The position numbers and the translations under genes are program-made. Shown piece after piece: positions 1 through 10,266 of a stretch of 37,492 nt of DNA; within the stretch, counting starts at the first letter, position 1, and each line of letters begins with the position of its first letter. The notes beneath the pieces were generated by a model that saw nothing but the letters and a program-made list of their open reading frames with translations, did not search any database and had not been told where the DNA came from. The stretch is from NCBI GenBank assembly GCA_905236775.1, contig CAJOOM010000115.1, positions 1 through 37,492 on the forward strand, read 5' to 3'. The stretch comes from Candidatus Gastranaerophilales bacterium. Its GTDB lineage: Bacteria; Cyanobacteriota; Vampirovibrionia; Gastranaerophilales; Gastranaerophilaceae.

Positions 1-93
1 GAAACGAACAAGTGCTTTAGCACAGTGAGTGACAGGCTAGAGCAGGAGGAAATCCAAGACAAAATTTTAATTTTTCCGCAAGCTCATTATTAA
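1..93 (+). CDS. Possible C-terminal fragment of a CDS entering from the left (…LEQEEIQDKILIFPQAHY*)
   Basis: Frame 1 is open from base 1 to TAA at 91-93; the other + frames close early. Only 30 codons, so weak. Confidence 0.35.
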   Translation, partial: ETNKCFSTVSDRLEQEEIQDKILIFPQAHY

Positions 94-97
94 AAAG

Positions 98-126
98 TTG
101 TTATAAAATAATTTATATGATAAAAT
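98..126 (+). promoter_or_regulatory. Promoter: TTGTTA-17 bp-TAAAAT with TGn extended -10
   Basis: TTGTTA 98-103, spacer 104-120, TG at 118-119, TAAAAT 121-126; upstream of ORF 209-463. Confidence 0.6.
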
Positions 127-208
127 GACGTTGTAGTATTTGGTTTATTCACTAGTAAGAGTATATCCGACAGCATTTATCACTTAGTAATATGAATGAA
201 GGTATTTA

Positions 209-463
209 ATGAGGCTTTTAAACAGATTAAAAGGATTTGAAAAACAGTACGTATTTTTAAGATGGGCAACAGGTGCAGAATACGGAAAAATTAATTACGT
301 TGGTGATGACTATATCGAGTTTAACGTTATAGACATTGACACGATGGAATATCGTGAAACTACAATTATTAATTCTGAATTAATATTAGAGGTTATTTTT
401 GGAGGAACAGATATTTCAAGAATAGTAGCCGAAATATCTTCGATGTTGTCTGATTCAAACTAA
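209..463 (+). CDS. Hypothetical protein, 84 aa
   Basis: ORF with SD-like GAAGGT upstream and a promoter at 98-126. Confidence 0.75.
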   Translation: MRLLNRLKGFEKQYVFLRWATGAEYGKINYVGDDYIEFNVIDIDTMEYRETTIINSELILEVIFGGTDISRIVAEISSMLSDSN

Positions 464-481
464 AATATATAAGGAGGAACA

Positions 482-679
482 ATGTATCAAGTTTATATTG
501 ATAAACCGTCGTATTTTGAGCCGGATATGGCAGGAGAATTTAAAGATTTGGAATCGGCTGAAAAGTTTGCTCAAAAACAAAAAAGTGAAGACCCTGATAT
601 TACTTATACTATAGAAGAAACTAACGGGTGTGTTAACAGTTATGGTGAACAAATTACTACCGTTGTAAAAAGGGGGTAG
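482..679 (+). CDS. Hypothetical protein, 65 aa
   Basis: ORF preceded by AAGGAGG (471-477); same direction and close to the previous ORF. Confidence 0.7.
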   Translation: MYQVYIDKPSYFEPDMAGEFKDLESAEKFAQKQKSEDPDITYTIEETNGCVNSYGEQITTVVKRG

Positions 680-705
680 GGGTAAATAAGGGGGTAAATA
701 ATGGG
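672..705 (+). other. Four-run G-tract (potential G-quadruplex) in an AT-rich background
   Basis: GGGGG-TA-GGGG-TAAATAA-GGGGG-TAAATAAT-GGG; last loop is 8 nt. Confidence 0.45.
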
Positions 706-763
706 TAAACCAAACTCTACGAAGTTTAGCCAAGCGTCTCCGCGAATTATAAAGAAGAGGTAA
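701..763 (+). CDS. Possible 20-aa basic micro-ORF (MGKPNSTKFSQASPRIIKKR)
   Basis: ATG 701 with GGGGG at about 6 nt spacing; stop TAA at 761-763. Not in the ORF track because of length. Confidence 0.3.
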   Translation: MGKPNSTKFSQASPRIIKKR

Positions 764-845
764 TAAAAGATTCGTGAAGTCTTTTGTCTGATTACTTTAC
801 TGGAAGCAAGCACTCTGTTATGATTGGAGGTTTGAATAAAGTATC

Positions 846-887
846 AAAAATAAAAAAGCTTACTTTTATGTAAGCTTTTTTATTTTT
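846..887. terminator. Bidirectional intrinsic terminator, perfect 18-bp stem
   Basis: AAAAATAAAAAAGCTTAC (846-863) / loop TTTTAT / GTAAGCTTTTTTATTTTT (870-887), between convergent genes. Confidence 0.9.
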
Positions 888-905
888 ATTATTAATATTT
901 ATTTA

Positions 906-1499
906 TTATCTCATTCCAAAATCTTGGGCATATTCTGGACGTTGGTTTGCATAATTGCTTTGTCCAAATTGCTCAGATTCCATTCTGCGTTTTTCAAGAG
1001 CAATTTGACCATTTTTAACAATTTCCTGCATTTGAGCAAGATTCTGTTCCAAATTTACTAATAGTTGTTCAGCATAAGCAGAAGCGCCATTTTTTGTATT
1101 TTCAGCATCTTCTTGAACTTGAATTCTCAAAGCGTCAGCTTCTTCTACTGCTTTGCGTTTAATTTCTTCACAATCGCTTATAACTTGTTCTTTTATTTTT
1201 TCAGCTTCTTTTTGTACTGCTCGTAATATATCTGATTCGCTAAGCAATCTGTTAGCTTCTCCTTGAGCATCTGCGATAATTCTTTCTGCTTGTTGTTGAG
1301 CCTCGTATTGCAGCTCATCTTTTCTCCTAAGAACTGTCATTGCTTCTCTCATTGCATCAGGTAGTGCAGCAGTTACTTTGTCGAGTATATCATTAACAGA
1401 ATCTTTTCTTACAATAGCAAAAGGCCCGAAATAAAACTTTTCTAAAGTCTCTTCCAGATTATCCAGTAAACCGTAAACAATATCTAATTGTGAATTCAT
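906..1499 (-). CDS. Coiled-coil protein, DivIVA/ATP-synthase-b-like helical repeats
   Basis: 197 aa ORF rich in EAxxI/AxxE coiled-coil sequence; consensus promoter upstream. Confidence 0.8.
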   Translation of the reverse strand: MNSQLDIVYGLLDNLEETLEKFYFGPFAIVRKDSVNDILDKVTAALPDAMREAMTVLRRKDELQYEAQQQAERIIADAQGEANRLLSESDILRAVQKEAEKIKEQVISDCEEIKRKAVEEADALRIQVQEDAENTKNGASAYAEQLLVNLEQNLAQMQEIVKNGQIALEKRRMESEQFGQSNYANQRPEYAQDFGMR

Positions 1500-1532
1500 T
1501 TTCTACTCCATATTCTTGTGATAGTTAATATG

Positions 1533-1562
1533 ATTTTACATCAGTTATAAAAACAATGTCAA
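1533..1562 (-). promoter_or_regulatory. Promoter for 906-1499: TTGACA-18-TAAAAT
   Basis: Minus strand TTGACA (1557-1562), spacer 18, TAAAAT (1533-1538). Confidence 0.65.
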
Positions 1563-1581
1563 TGTTTTGTTTTTATTTGTT

Positions 1582-1965
1582 TTATTCAACTATTTTATTT
1601 TCCTCTTGTGCTGAAGGATTGTCTAATACATCCATATCTATAATAATGCTTTTCTCTATAATATTAAATAAATCATTTACCTCACCGATTTTGTATTGAT
1701 AAAATTCTCCAAAAAATAATACCGGTTGAGTTAATACGTCAGATAATCTTTTAAAAGCTGCTATCGATTGATATTTATCAAGCCTTAAAGCTTTATTTTT
1801 TAAAGCATCACGATAACCCTTTGGAAATAACCCTATTATACAGCAAAACAAATCATCAATGCGTCTTTTTCTGTTCCAGTATGACCCTAAAAATACAAAT
1901 TCGGGATTATTTGCCAAATTTTTAAGTTTTTGTAAATTTTTCTTTATCTCTTCCGCATCAAACAT
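1582..1965 (-). CDS. Hypothetical protein, 127 aa
   Basis: ORF with upstream GAAAG-like RBS; no family recognised. Confidence 0.7.
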   Translation of the reverse strand: MFDAEEIKKNLQKLKNLANNPEFVFLGSYWNRKRRIDDLFCCIIGLFPKGYRDALKNKALRLDKYQSIAAFKRLSDVLTQPVLFFGEFYQYKIGEVNDLFNIIEKSIIIDMDVLDNPSAQEENKIVE

Positions 1966-2028
1966 ATATTACTTCTTTCCTAAATCTACTTATATGTTAC
2001 ATTAAATTAAACAAAATATCAACTTGTA

Positions 2029-2037
2029 TGTTAGAAT
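2029..2037 (+). promoter_or_regulatory. Extended -10 (TGtTAGAAT) 6 nt before rpe ATG
   Basis: TG 2029-2030, TAGAAT 2032-2037, ATG at 2044; no SD between. Confidence 0.55.
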
Positions 2038-2043
2038 AAAAAT

Positions 2044-2694
2044 ATGGAAAAAGTAATTATTTCACCTTCAATTTTATCTGCAGATTTTTCAAAACTCGGG
2101 ATTGAAATAGAAGAAGTAAAAAAAGCAGGAGCGCAGTGGTTGCATATAGATGTTATGGATGGTCATTTTGTGCCAAATATAACTATAGGAGTTCCTGTTA
2201 TTAAATCCATAAGAAAAAACACAGATTTAATTCTTGATACACACTTAATGATAGAAAATCCTGAAAATTATATAGAATCTTTTGCTAAGGCAGGGTCTGA
2301 TATAATTACATTCCACTATGAAGCATGCAAAGACGATAAAAAAGTAAGAGATGTTATACATCAGATAAAAGGTTATGGTATAAAAGCAGGACTTTCAATC
2401 AAACCAAATACTAAACCGGAAAGCGTATATCAATTTTTAAATGAAGTTGATTTACTATTGGTTATGACTGTTGAGCCTGGATTTGGCGGGCAAGAATTTA
2501 TTCATGATTGTGCTTTAAAAATTCCAAAAATTAAGCAAAATGCTCCTAATAATATAATAATTCAAGTTGACGGAGGCATAAATAATTTGACATCAAAAAT
2601 ATGTAAATCTCTGGGCGCAAGTTCTCTTGTGGCTGGAAGTTACATATACAAAAGTCAAGATTATAAAAAATCGATAGAAAATCTTATGCAATAA
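2044..2694 (+). CDS. rpe: Ribulose-phosphate 3-epimerase
   Basis: SPSILSADFSKLG, HIDVMDGHFVPNIT, VEPGFGGQEF, VDGGIN motifs. Confidence 0.97.
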   Translation: MEKVIISPSILSADFSKLGIEIEEVKKAGAQWLHIDVMDGHFVPNITIGVPVIKSIRKNTDLILDTHLMIENPENYIESFAKAGSDIITFHYEACKDDKKVRDVIHQIKGYGIKAGLSIKPNTKPESVYQFLNEVDLLLVMTVEPGFGGQEFIHDCALKIPKIKQNAPNNIIIQVDGGINNLTSKICKSLGASSLVAGSYIYKSQDYKKSIENLMQ

Positions 2695-3256
2695 TAGAAT
2701 TTGCATATTCTGTTAATTTTTTTAAATCTTTATCTACTAATATTTTATCAATTTTTTCTTTAAATGTTTTAGCTTGTTTAGTAATCAAATTATTCGGAAG
2801 AATTATATCAGCATTTGTTTTTGTATTAACAAAACCTTTGTTTAATACTAAAAAATCTTTGTATGTATTTAAGAGTTTTGTGACATAGGGTTCAAAAGAA
2901 AAATCTTCGCCTAAAAAATATTTCATATCTTTTGAAAAAAGTTCGGAAAAACTAATCATGTAGTCTGTTTCAGCGGTATTTTCTTTCTCATCATATTTTT
3001 CACCTAAGCAATGATTATTAAGTATCGGTTGTTCTTCTTGAGTTTTTATATATGCAGCCCACATTAAGCATCCTGTATAGAAACCTAAATTATTATAAAA
3101 AACTTCTAAAATTTTTTTATAATACATTTTAAATTTCATTTTCTTTTGTGACAAATTCCTAAATCTATTAATATCAGTATACAAATAATTTACAGTTCCT
3201 TGAAATGCCAAAATGTATGGTGAAAAACCCGGATCGAATTCTAAACCTTCTGTCAT
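2684..3256 (-). CDS. Hypothetical protein (ORF track start 3316; RBS supports start at 3256)
   Basis: Minus-strand GGAGG-TATT-ATG places the start at 3256 (MTEGLEFDPGFS…). 3' end overlaps the rpe 3' end by 11 nt. Confidence 0.7.
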   Translation of the reverse strand: MTEGLEFDPGFSPYILAFQGTVNYLYTDINRFRNLSQKKMKFKMYYKKILEVFYNNLGFYTGCLMWAAYIKTQEEQPILNNHCLGEKYDEKENTAETDYMISFSELFSKDMKYFLGEDFSFEPYVTKLLNTYKDFLVLNKGFVNTKTNADIILPNNLITKQAKTFKEKIDKILVDKDLKKLTEYANSIIA

Positions 3257-3275
3257 AATACCTCCTTGCGTAGAA

Positions 3276-3304
3276 ATTATATCATGTCTTAAATATAATG
3301 TAAA
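3276..3304 (-). promoter_or_regulatory. Promoter: TTTACA-17-TATAAT with TGa extension
   Basis: Minus-strand TTTACA (3299-3304), spacer 3282-3298, TATAAT (3276-3281). Confidence 0.6.
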
Positions 3305-3358
3305 TTTTTGTAACAATTTTCTTAAATTAAGCCGTTTTCTCTAAAGTTTGTACAAAAT

Positions 3359-3793
3359 ATGCCGATATATATATTAACAGACTTAGGGGTATGTGAAGTG
3401 TCAATCAGAATAACATCGTATAATTTTTTTAGTGTTTCTTCTGCTCCGGATGCGGAATGGAAAAAAATTATTTATGTATTGTGGGTAAAGTATGGTATCC
3501 GCTCTACTGGAAGTAAAATTTTGGATAAACAAAAGTTAAGAGAACTGGAATTAAAAGAGATACGAGAAAAAAACGGAGAGGTTTCGGGAGAATTTGTTAC
3601 TGTTTCTAAAATAGAAATAGAAAAGATTAAAGAAAAAATTAAAGAAAAAAAGATTCAAAAAAATCCAAAGGAGTACGCAGAACAGCATGGTGCGCAAATT
3701 TTGGGCGAACAAATAATGATTGCCATAAAAATGAAAAAAGAAGAAGATGAAAAAGAAAATAAAAAGAAACGAGAGAATAAGTATCAAATTTAA
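3359..3793 (+). CDS. Hypothetical Lys/Glu-rich protein
   Basis: 144 aa ORF, no convincing RBS at the called start, low-complexity C terminus. Confidence 0.35.
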   Translation: MPIYILTDLGVCEVSIRITSYNFFSVSSAPDAEWKKIIYVLWVKYGIRSTGSKILDKQKLRELELKEIREKNGEVSGEFVTVSKIEIEKIKEKIKEKKIQKNPKEYAEQHGAQILGEQIMIAIKMKKEEDEKENKKKRENKYQI

Positions 3794-3856
3794 TTTAAGA
3801 TTTGATGTTCAGAATCTTTAGAGTTAGCAGGGAAATTAAAATAATTACGCATTTCT

Positions 3857-4666
3857 TTATCTTACTATTTCAAATATTTCTTTACATTTTTCAAAAACGT
3901 TTTCTGCATCCTTAAGAAAAAGCATATTAGCTCCATCACAGAGAGCTTTATCAGGATTTGGATGGATTTCAAAAAACAAAACATCAGCTCCAGCTGCCAT
4001 TGCACATTTTGCAAGAACAGGAACAAATCTTCTGTCACCTCCTGTTGAATCACCGTTAGAACCGGGCATTTGAACACTATGTGTAGCATCAAAAACTACA
4101 GGATATCCAAATTCTTTCATTATAGGGATTGCACGAAAATCTGAAACAAGATTATTGTAACCAAAAGTTACTCCTCTATCTGTCAGCATTATTTTATGAT
4201 TTCCGCTGTCTTCGACTTTTTTAACAAGAGATTTCATTTGTTCCGGAGCAAGGAATTGTCCTTTTTTAATATTAACAATTCTGCCTGTTTTAGCAGCCGC
4301 AACCAGTAAATCGGTTTGGCGACAAAGAAATGCGGGAATTTGTAATATATCTGCAACTTCTGCAACAATTCCTGCTTGTTCAGGAAGATGTATATCAGTC
4401 ACAATCGGAACTTCAAATTCTTTTTTTATAATTGATAAATATTCTAAACCCTTTTCAATACCAAGTCCTCTGTATGAATTTATAGAGGAACGATTAGCCT
4501 TATCAAATGAAGACTTAAAAACGTAATTAATTCCTAATTTTGTGCATACATTTTTTAATTTTTCCGCAGTCTCTTTCATGATATCCAGAGATTCGATTGC
4601 GCATGGACCTGCAAGAACTGTTAACTTATCCGTACCAATTTCAAAATCTTTTAGTTTTAATGTCAT
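3857..4666 (-). CDS. kdsA: 3-deoxy-8-phosphooctulonate synthase (KDO8P synthase)
   Basis: [49 protein letters not shown] motifs. Confidence 0.96.
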   Translation of the reverse strand: MTLKLKDFEIGTDKLTVLAGPCAIESLDIMKETAEKLKNVCTKLGINYVFKSSFDKANRSSINSYRGLGIEKGLEYLSIIKKEFEVPIVTDIHLPEQAGIVAEVADILQIPAFLCRQTDLLVAAAKTGRIVNIKKGQFLAPEQMKSLVKKVEDSGNHKIMLTDRGVTFGYNNLVSDFRAIPIMKEFGYPVVFDATHSVQMPGSNGDSTGGDRRFVPVLAKCAMAAGADVLFFEIHPNPDKALCDGANMLFLKDAENVFEKCKEIFEIVR

Positions 4667-4691
4667 ATTTACTCCTAAATTTGTTAAGTAA

Positions 4692-4700
4692 ATTATATCA
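4692..4700 (-). promoter_or_regulatory. Extended -10 TGaTATAAT upstream of kdsA
   Basis: Minus-strand TGATATAAT followed by a leader containing AGGAG before ATG. Confidence 0.55.
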
Positions 4701-4790
4701 AAAAAAAGTATATTTTTTTATCCGGACAAAATTAAATTTAGCGGTAAAAGATTAAAATATGACATATATTAAAACAGTTTGTTGTTTGAT

Positions 4791-7121
4791 TTAGCTATCC
4801 ATCTGTTCTTTAAAAATTAAAGTTAATATATTTGCATCATTTTCTCTTTTATAATAAATACTATCTGTCATTTCTTTTGTCATAAAAATACCTAATCCGC
4901 CAAGGGGTCTTTCTTCCGGAGGTAAATTTATATCTGGATCCGGTTTTTCTAGCGGATTATATTCTATTCCGTAATCCTTAAATTCTAGTATTATATTACT
5001 GTTTTCTTTTTTTAATTCTGCTTCAATTGTGCCATTTTTTTCAGGATATGCATAAAATGTTATATTAGCAAAAATTTCTTCTCCACACATATCCAATTTG
5101 TTTGTTAATTCTTTACTTAAATTCCATTCGCTGCAAGTTTCGTGAATCCAAGAATATAATTCCTTATAATTTTCAATTTTTGCTTCTTGCTTAAATGTTT
5201 TATAATTGTGTCCCAAATATTTGAAAGCCAGCATTGTTATGTCGTCACTTTGTGGCGCTGATTCAGTATATTGCAGAATGGATGTTTTTACTTTTTCCAA
5301 AATGATTTTTGGAACAGTTTCTTCAATATGATTTAAACATTCGTACAGTCTTTTTTCGCCATATATTTCATTATCTGCTCGAGTAGCTTCGGTAATTCCA
5401 TCTGTATAAGTGTATATCAAATCTCCGGGATTCAAAGTTGTTTCATAAATTTGAAAATCTGCATCTTCAAAAATGCCAAGCGGATAATTTGATTCCAATT
5501 GTAAATATTCATACTTTTCGTTAATTCTTTTTAATAGAGGCGGATTATGTCCGCAGTTTATAATGCTCATTTTACCTGTATAAATATCTACTATGCCGGC
5601 GAGCATTGTTACAAAAAAACCTTGTTTATTTGTTTCACATATTTTTTTGTTAACTTTTTCTATCAGGGTTTTTGGACTATATCCTGATTGTGCAATATTA
5701 TTTATTAATGTTTTTACTGTCATCATAAATAATGCTGCAGGAATGCCTTTGCCGGAAACATCTGCTATTAAAAACATAAATTCATTTTCATTAATAAAAA
5801 AGAAATCGTAAAAATCACCTCCGACTTCTTTTGCTGCATCCATAGATGCAAAAATGTCAAAATCCACTCTTTCTGGAAATGGCGGAAAAACATTCGGCAG
5901 ACTTGCTTTTTGAATAGATTTTGCAATTGATAATTCTGAGTTTATTTTTGCTTTCTCAATGGTAATTGATTTTATGTCTTTTGTCATTTTATCAAAGGTT
6001 GAAGCTAATTGTGCAAATTCTTGAGGTTTTTCTATTTTAATTTCAATGTCTTCGCCTTTTCCTATTTTTGTTGCTATATTTATAAGTTTGTCTATAGGCT
6101 TAATCATATAATTATTCATGCTGTAGTATAGAAGTATTGGGATAATAAGTCCTATAAATAGCATTACCAGCACTATATATGAATAAAATTTATCAACAGC
6201 TCTGAACATTTCTGATTTTGGAATACATATAATTAATTCCATTCCATTTTTCATTTTTTTAACAAATGGAACATATTTCTTACCGTGATACGTTATATAA
6301 GTTGTTTCATATAAATTATTTGCATACCATGGAATCTCTTTTAATGAATGTCCTATAAGATTATCATTTTTTAAATAAGGATCGGTTGTTGCTATTATGT
6401 AATCATAATTAGTATTCCCTAGTAAAGCAAAGCTGTTTTGAATTTTTCCGCCGCTTTTGTACATTGAAAGAGTTTTTTCTATAGGTTTCATTTGAGAAAC
6501 CCTATCCATTATAGAGTCTATTTCCCAATCTACCGTAACAATACCAACCAATTCTCCATCAACATAAATTCCAGTTCCTGCTGTAACCATTGTTGTATAA
6601 CTTCCGAGATTTTCGTAATAAGGTTTTGACCATACGATATTACGTTCCGGAGTTACTTGAGAAATTATCTGTTTGTACCATTGTTGATTAGGATAATCAT
6701 ACTCTTTATTACCAAAATTTTTGTCAATAACAACTTTATTATTTTTGTCGCGGTATGCATAAAAGCATACATATTTTTTTGATTTGTCTACTATATAAGG
6801 CTTAAACCAGATACCGCCGCCTAATGTGCTGGGATAATTTTCAAAAATTCTTGTTATAACTCTATCCGTTAATTCATAGCTTCTGTCTGTTCTATAAAAT
6901 AAACCTCCGATTAGCGCCAAGCTTTTAAGGTTATCTTCAGATTTAATGATTCTAAATTTTATGTCGTTAGCAAAAGAATCTAATGAATAAACATAGTTTT
7001 GCACCATTAGCTGCTTGGTTTTCATTCTGGAAATTATTGTATGCCAAGCAAATGCACACATCAAAATTGTAAGCATTATTATTGCTGTTATAATAACTTT
7101 TGCTCTTACTGTTTTAAACAT
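4791..7121 (-). CDS. Membrane sensor: Cache-like region, HAMP, SpoIIE/PP2C phosphatase, C-terminal HATPase (RsbU-RsbW-like fusion)
   Basis: N-terminal TM, second TM near 'YIVLVMLFIGLIIPILLYYSM', PP2C motifs DFYDFF/ADVSGKGIPAAL/YTYTDGITEA, C-terminal CGEEIFANITFYAY…GGLGIFMTKEMTD HATPase motifs. Confidence 0.9.
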   Translation of the reverse strand: MFKTVRAKVIITAIIMLTILMCAFAWHTIISRMKTKQLMVQNYVYSLDSFANDIKFRIIKSEDNLKSLALIGGLFYRTDRSYELTDRVITRIFENYPSTLGGGIWFKPYIVDKSKKYVCFYAYRDKNNKVVIDKNFGNKEYDYPNQQWYKQIISQVTPERNIVWSKPYYENLGSYTTMVTAGTGIYVDGELVGIVTVDWEIDSIMDRVSQMKPIEKTLSMYKSGGKIQNSFALLGNTNYDYIIATTDPYLKNDNLIGHSLKEIPWYANNLYETTYITYHGKKYVPFVKKMKNGMELIICIPKSEMFRAVDKFYSYIVLVMLFIGLIIPILLYYSMNNYMIKPIDKLINIATKIGKGEDIEIKIEKPQEFAQLASTFDKMTKDIKSITIEKAKINSELSIAKSIQKASLPNVFPPFPERVDFDIFASMDAAKEVGGDFYDFFFINENEFMFLIADVSGKGIPAALFMMTVKTLINNIAQSGYSPKTLIEKVNKKICETNKQGFFVTMLAGIVDIYTGKMSIINCGHNPPLLKRINEKYEYLQLESNYPLGIFEDADFQIYETTLNPGDLIYTYTDGITEATRADNEIYGEKRLYECLNHIEETVPKIILEKVKTSILQYTESAPQSDDITMLAFKYLGHNYKTFKQEAKIENYKELYSWIHETCSEWNLSKELTNKLDMCGEEIFANITFYAYPEKNGTIEAELKKENSNIILEFKDYGIEYNPLEKPDPDINLPPEERPLGGLGIFMTKEMTDSIYYKRENDANILTLIFKEQMDS

Positions 7122-7435
7122 TATTCAAACACTAAAAATTTATCAAAACCTACCATCTTGAATGAATTCATCAAGTTCTCTGAAACATCTTTAAGCTTTA
7201 AAACACCATTTATATCTTTCATATGTTTATATAATTCCAAAATTATTTTCAGACCAAAACTTGAAATAAATGTAATTTGCGAAAAGTCAAGAACAACTTC
7301 TTGTATATCTGTATCAGAATCTTCAATTGCATCTTTTACTGTAGTGCCATATTCAACAGATGTATCTAAGTCCAATCTTCCGGCTGCTTGAACAAAAAGT
7401 GTATTAAAACCGTTACTCTTAATTTTAATATCCAT
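7121..7435 (-). CDS. STAS-domain anti-sigma factor antagonist (RsbV-like); start revised from 7534
   Basis: LDLDTSVEYGTTVKDAI…EVVLDFSQITFISSFGLKIILELYK; RBS GAGAGG supports ATG at 7435; stop and next start overlap as TAATG. Confidence 0.9.
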   Translation of the reverse strand: MDIKIKSNGFNTLFVQAAGRLDLDTSVEYGTTVKDAIEDSDTDIQEVVLDFSQITFISSFGLKIILELYKHMKDINGVLKLKDVSENLMNSFKMVGFDKFLVFE

Positions 7436-7454
7436 ATAGAAACCTCTCGTTTTT

Positions 7455-7463
7455 ATTATAACA
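7455..7463 (-). promoter_or_regulatory. Extended -10 TGtTATAAT upstream of the STAS gene
   Basis: Minus-strand TGTTATAAT, then a leader with GAGAGG RBS. Confidence 0.55.
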
Positions 7464-7556
7464 AAAATAAGTTCATGTGGTATTATCTCATAAATTATGG
7501 ACAATTTTATCATGTATATAATGGATTTAATCAATTATAAATGAAAAATAAAAATT

Positions 7557-9989
<2,433 letters not shown>

Positions 9990-10102
9990 TTATCCCCCTC
10001 AATAAGCTTGTCTTTGTTTGTATGTAATTAAACAACAACTTGTAAAAGTATCCTACAATTGCATTGTACCATAAATACAGAAAATCTACAAAGATTTATT
10101 AT

Positions 10103-10261
10103 AGAAATTGCAGAAAAAATTAAAATTTTTCCTGCAATTTCTGTGGAACGGTTTTAAGCTGGTCTACGTGCTATTCCGCACCTAGACCAGCTTTCACACA
10201 CACTTTAAAATCGGATTTGAAAAACCTCAAAATTTGTCAATTTTTGGGTTTTTCCACATCC
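10103..10261 (+). repeat. Three-hairpin intergenic element, copy A
   Basis: Hairpin 0: AGAAATTGCAG.AAAAA / TTTTTcCTGCAATTTCT (10103-10142). GAACGGTTT 10146-10154. Hairpin 1: AAGCTGGTCTA c GTGC [TATTCC] GCAC c TAGACCAGCTT (10156-10193). Hairpin 2: GGAT tt GAAAAACCTCAAAATT [TGTC] AATTTTTGGGTTTTTC cac ATCC (10213-10261). Second copy at 37354-37492. Confidence 0.85.
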
Positions 10262-10266
10262 TTATA

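Noticed and set aside
11-22. GTGCTTTAGCAC resembling the hairpin-1 apex GTGCTATYCCGCAC
   Set aside because: Only a 4-bp stem with a different loop and no GAACGGTTT or hairpin-2 context; not called as another copy.
455-733. 92-aa minus-strand ORF
   Set aside because: Antisense to two better-supported + ORFs with RBS; low-complexity Phe/Leu-rich translation typical of AT-rich antisense.
3551-3787. 78-aa minus-strand ORF rich in Phe
   Set aside because: Reverse complement of a Lys/Glu-rich ORF; no RBS and extreme composition.
3865-4092. Alternative-frame ORF inside kdsA
   Set aside because: Nested in a clear kdsA frame on the same strand.
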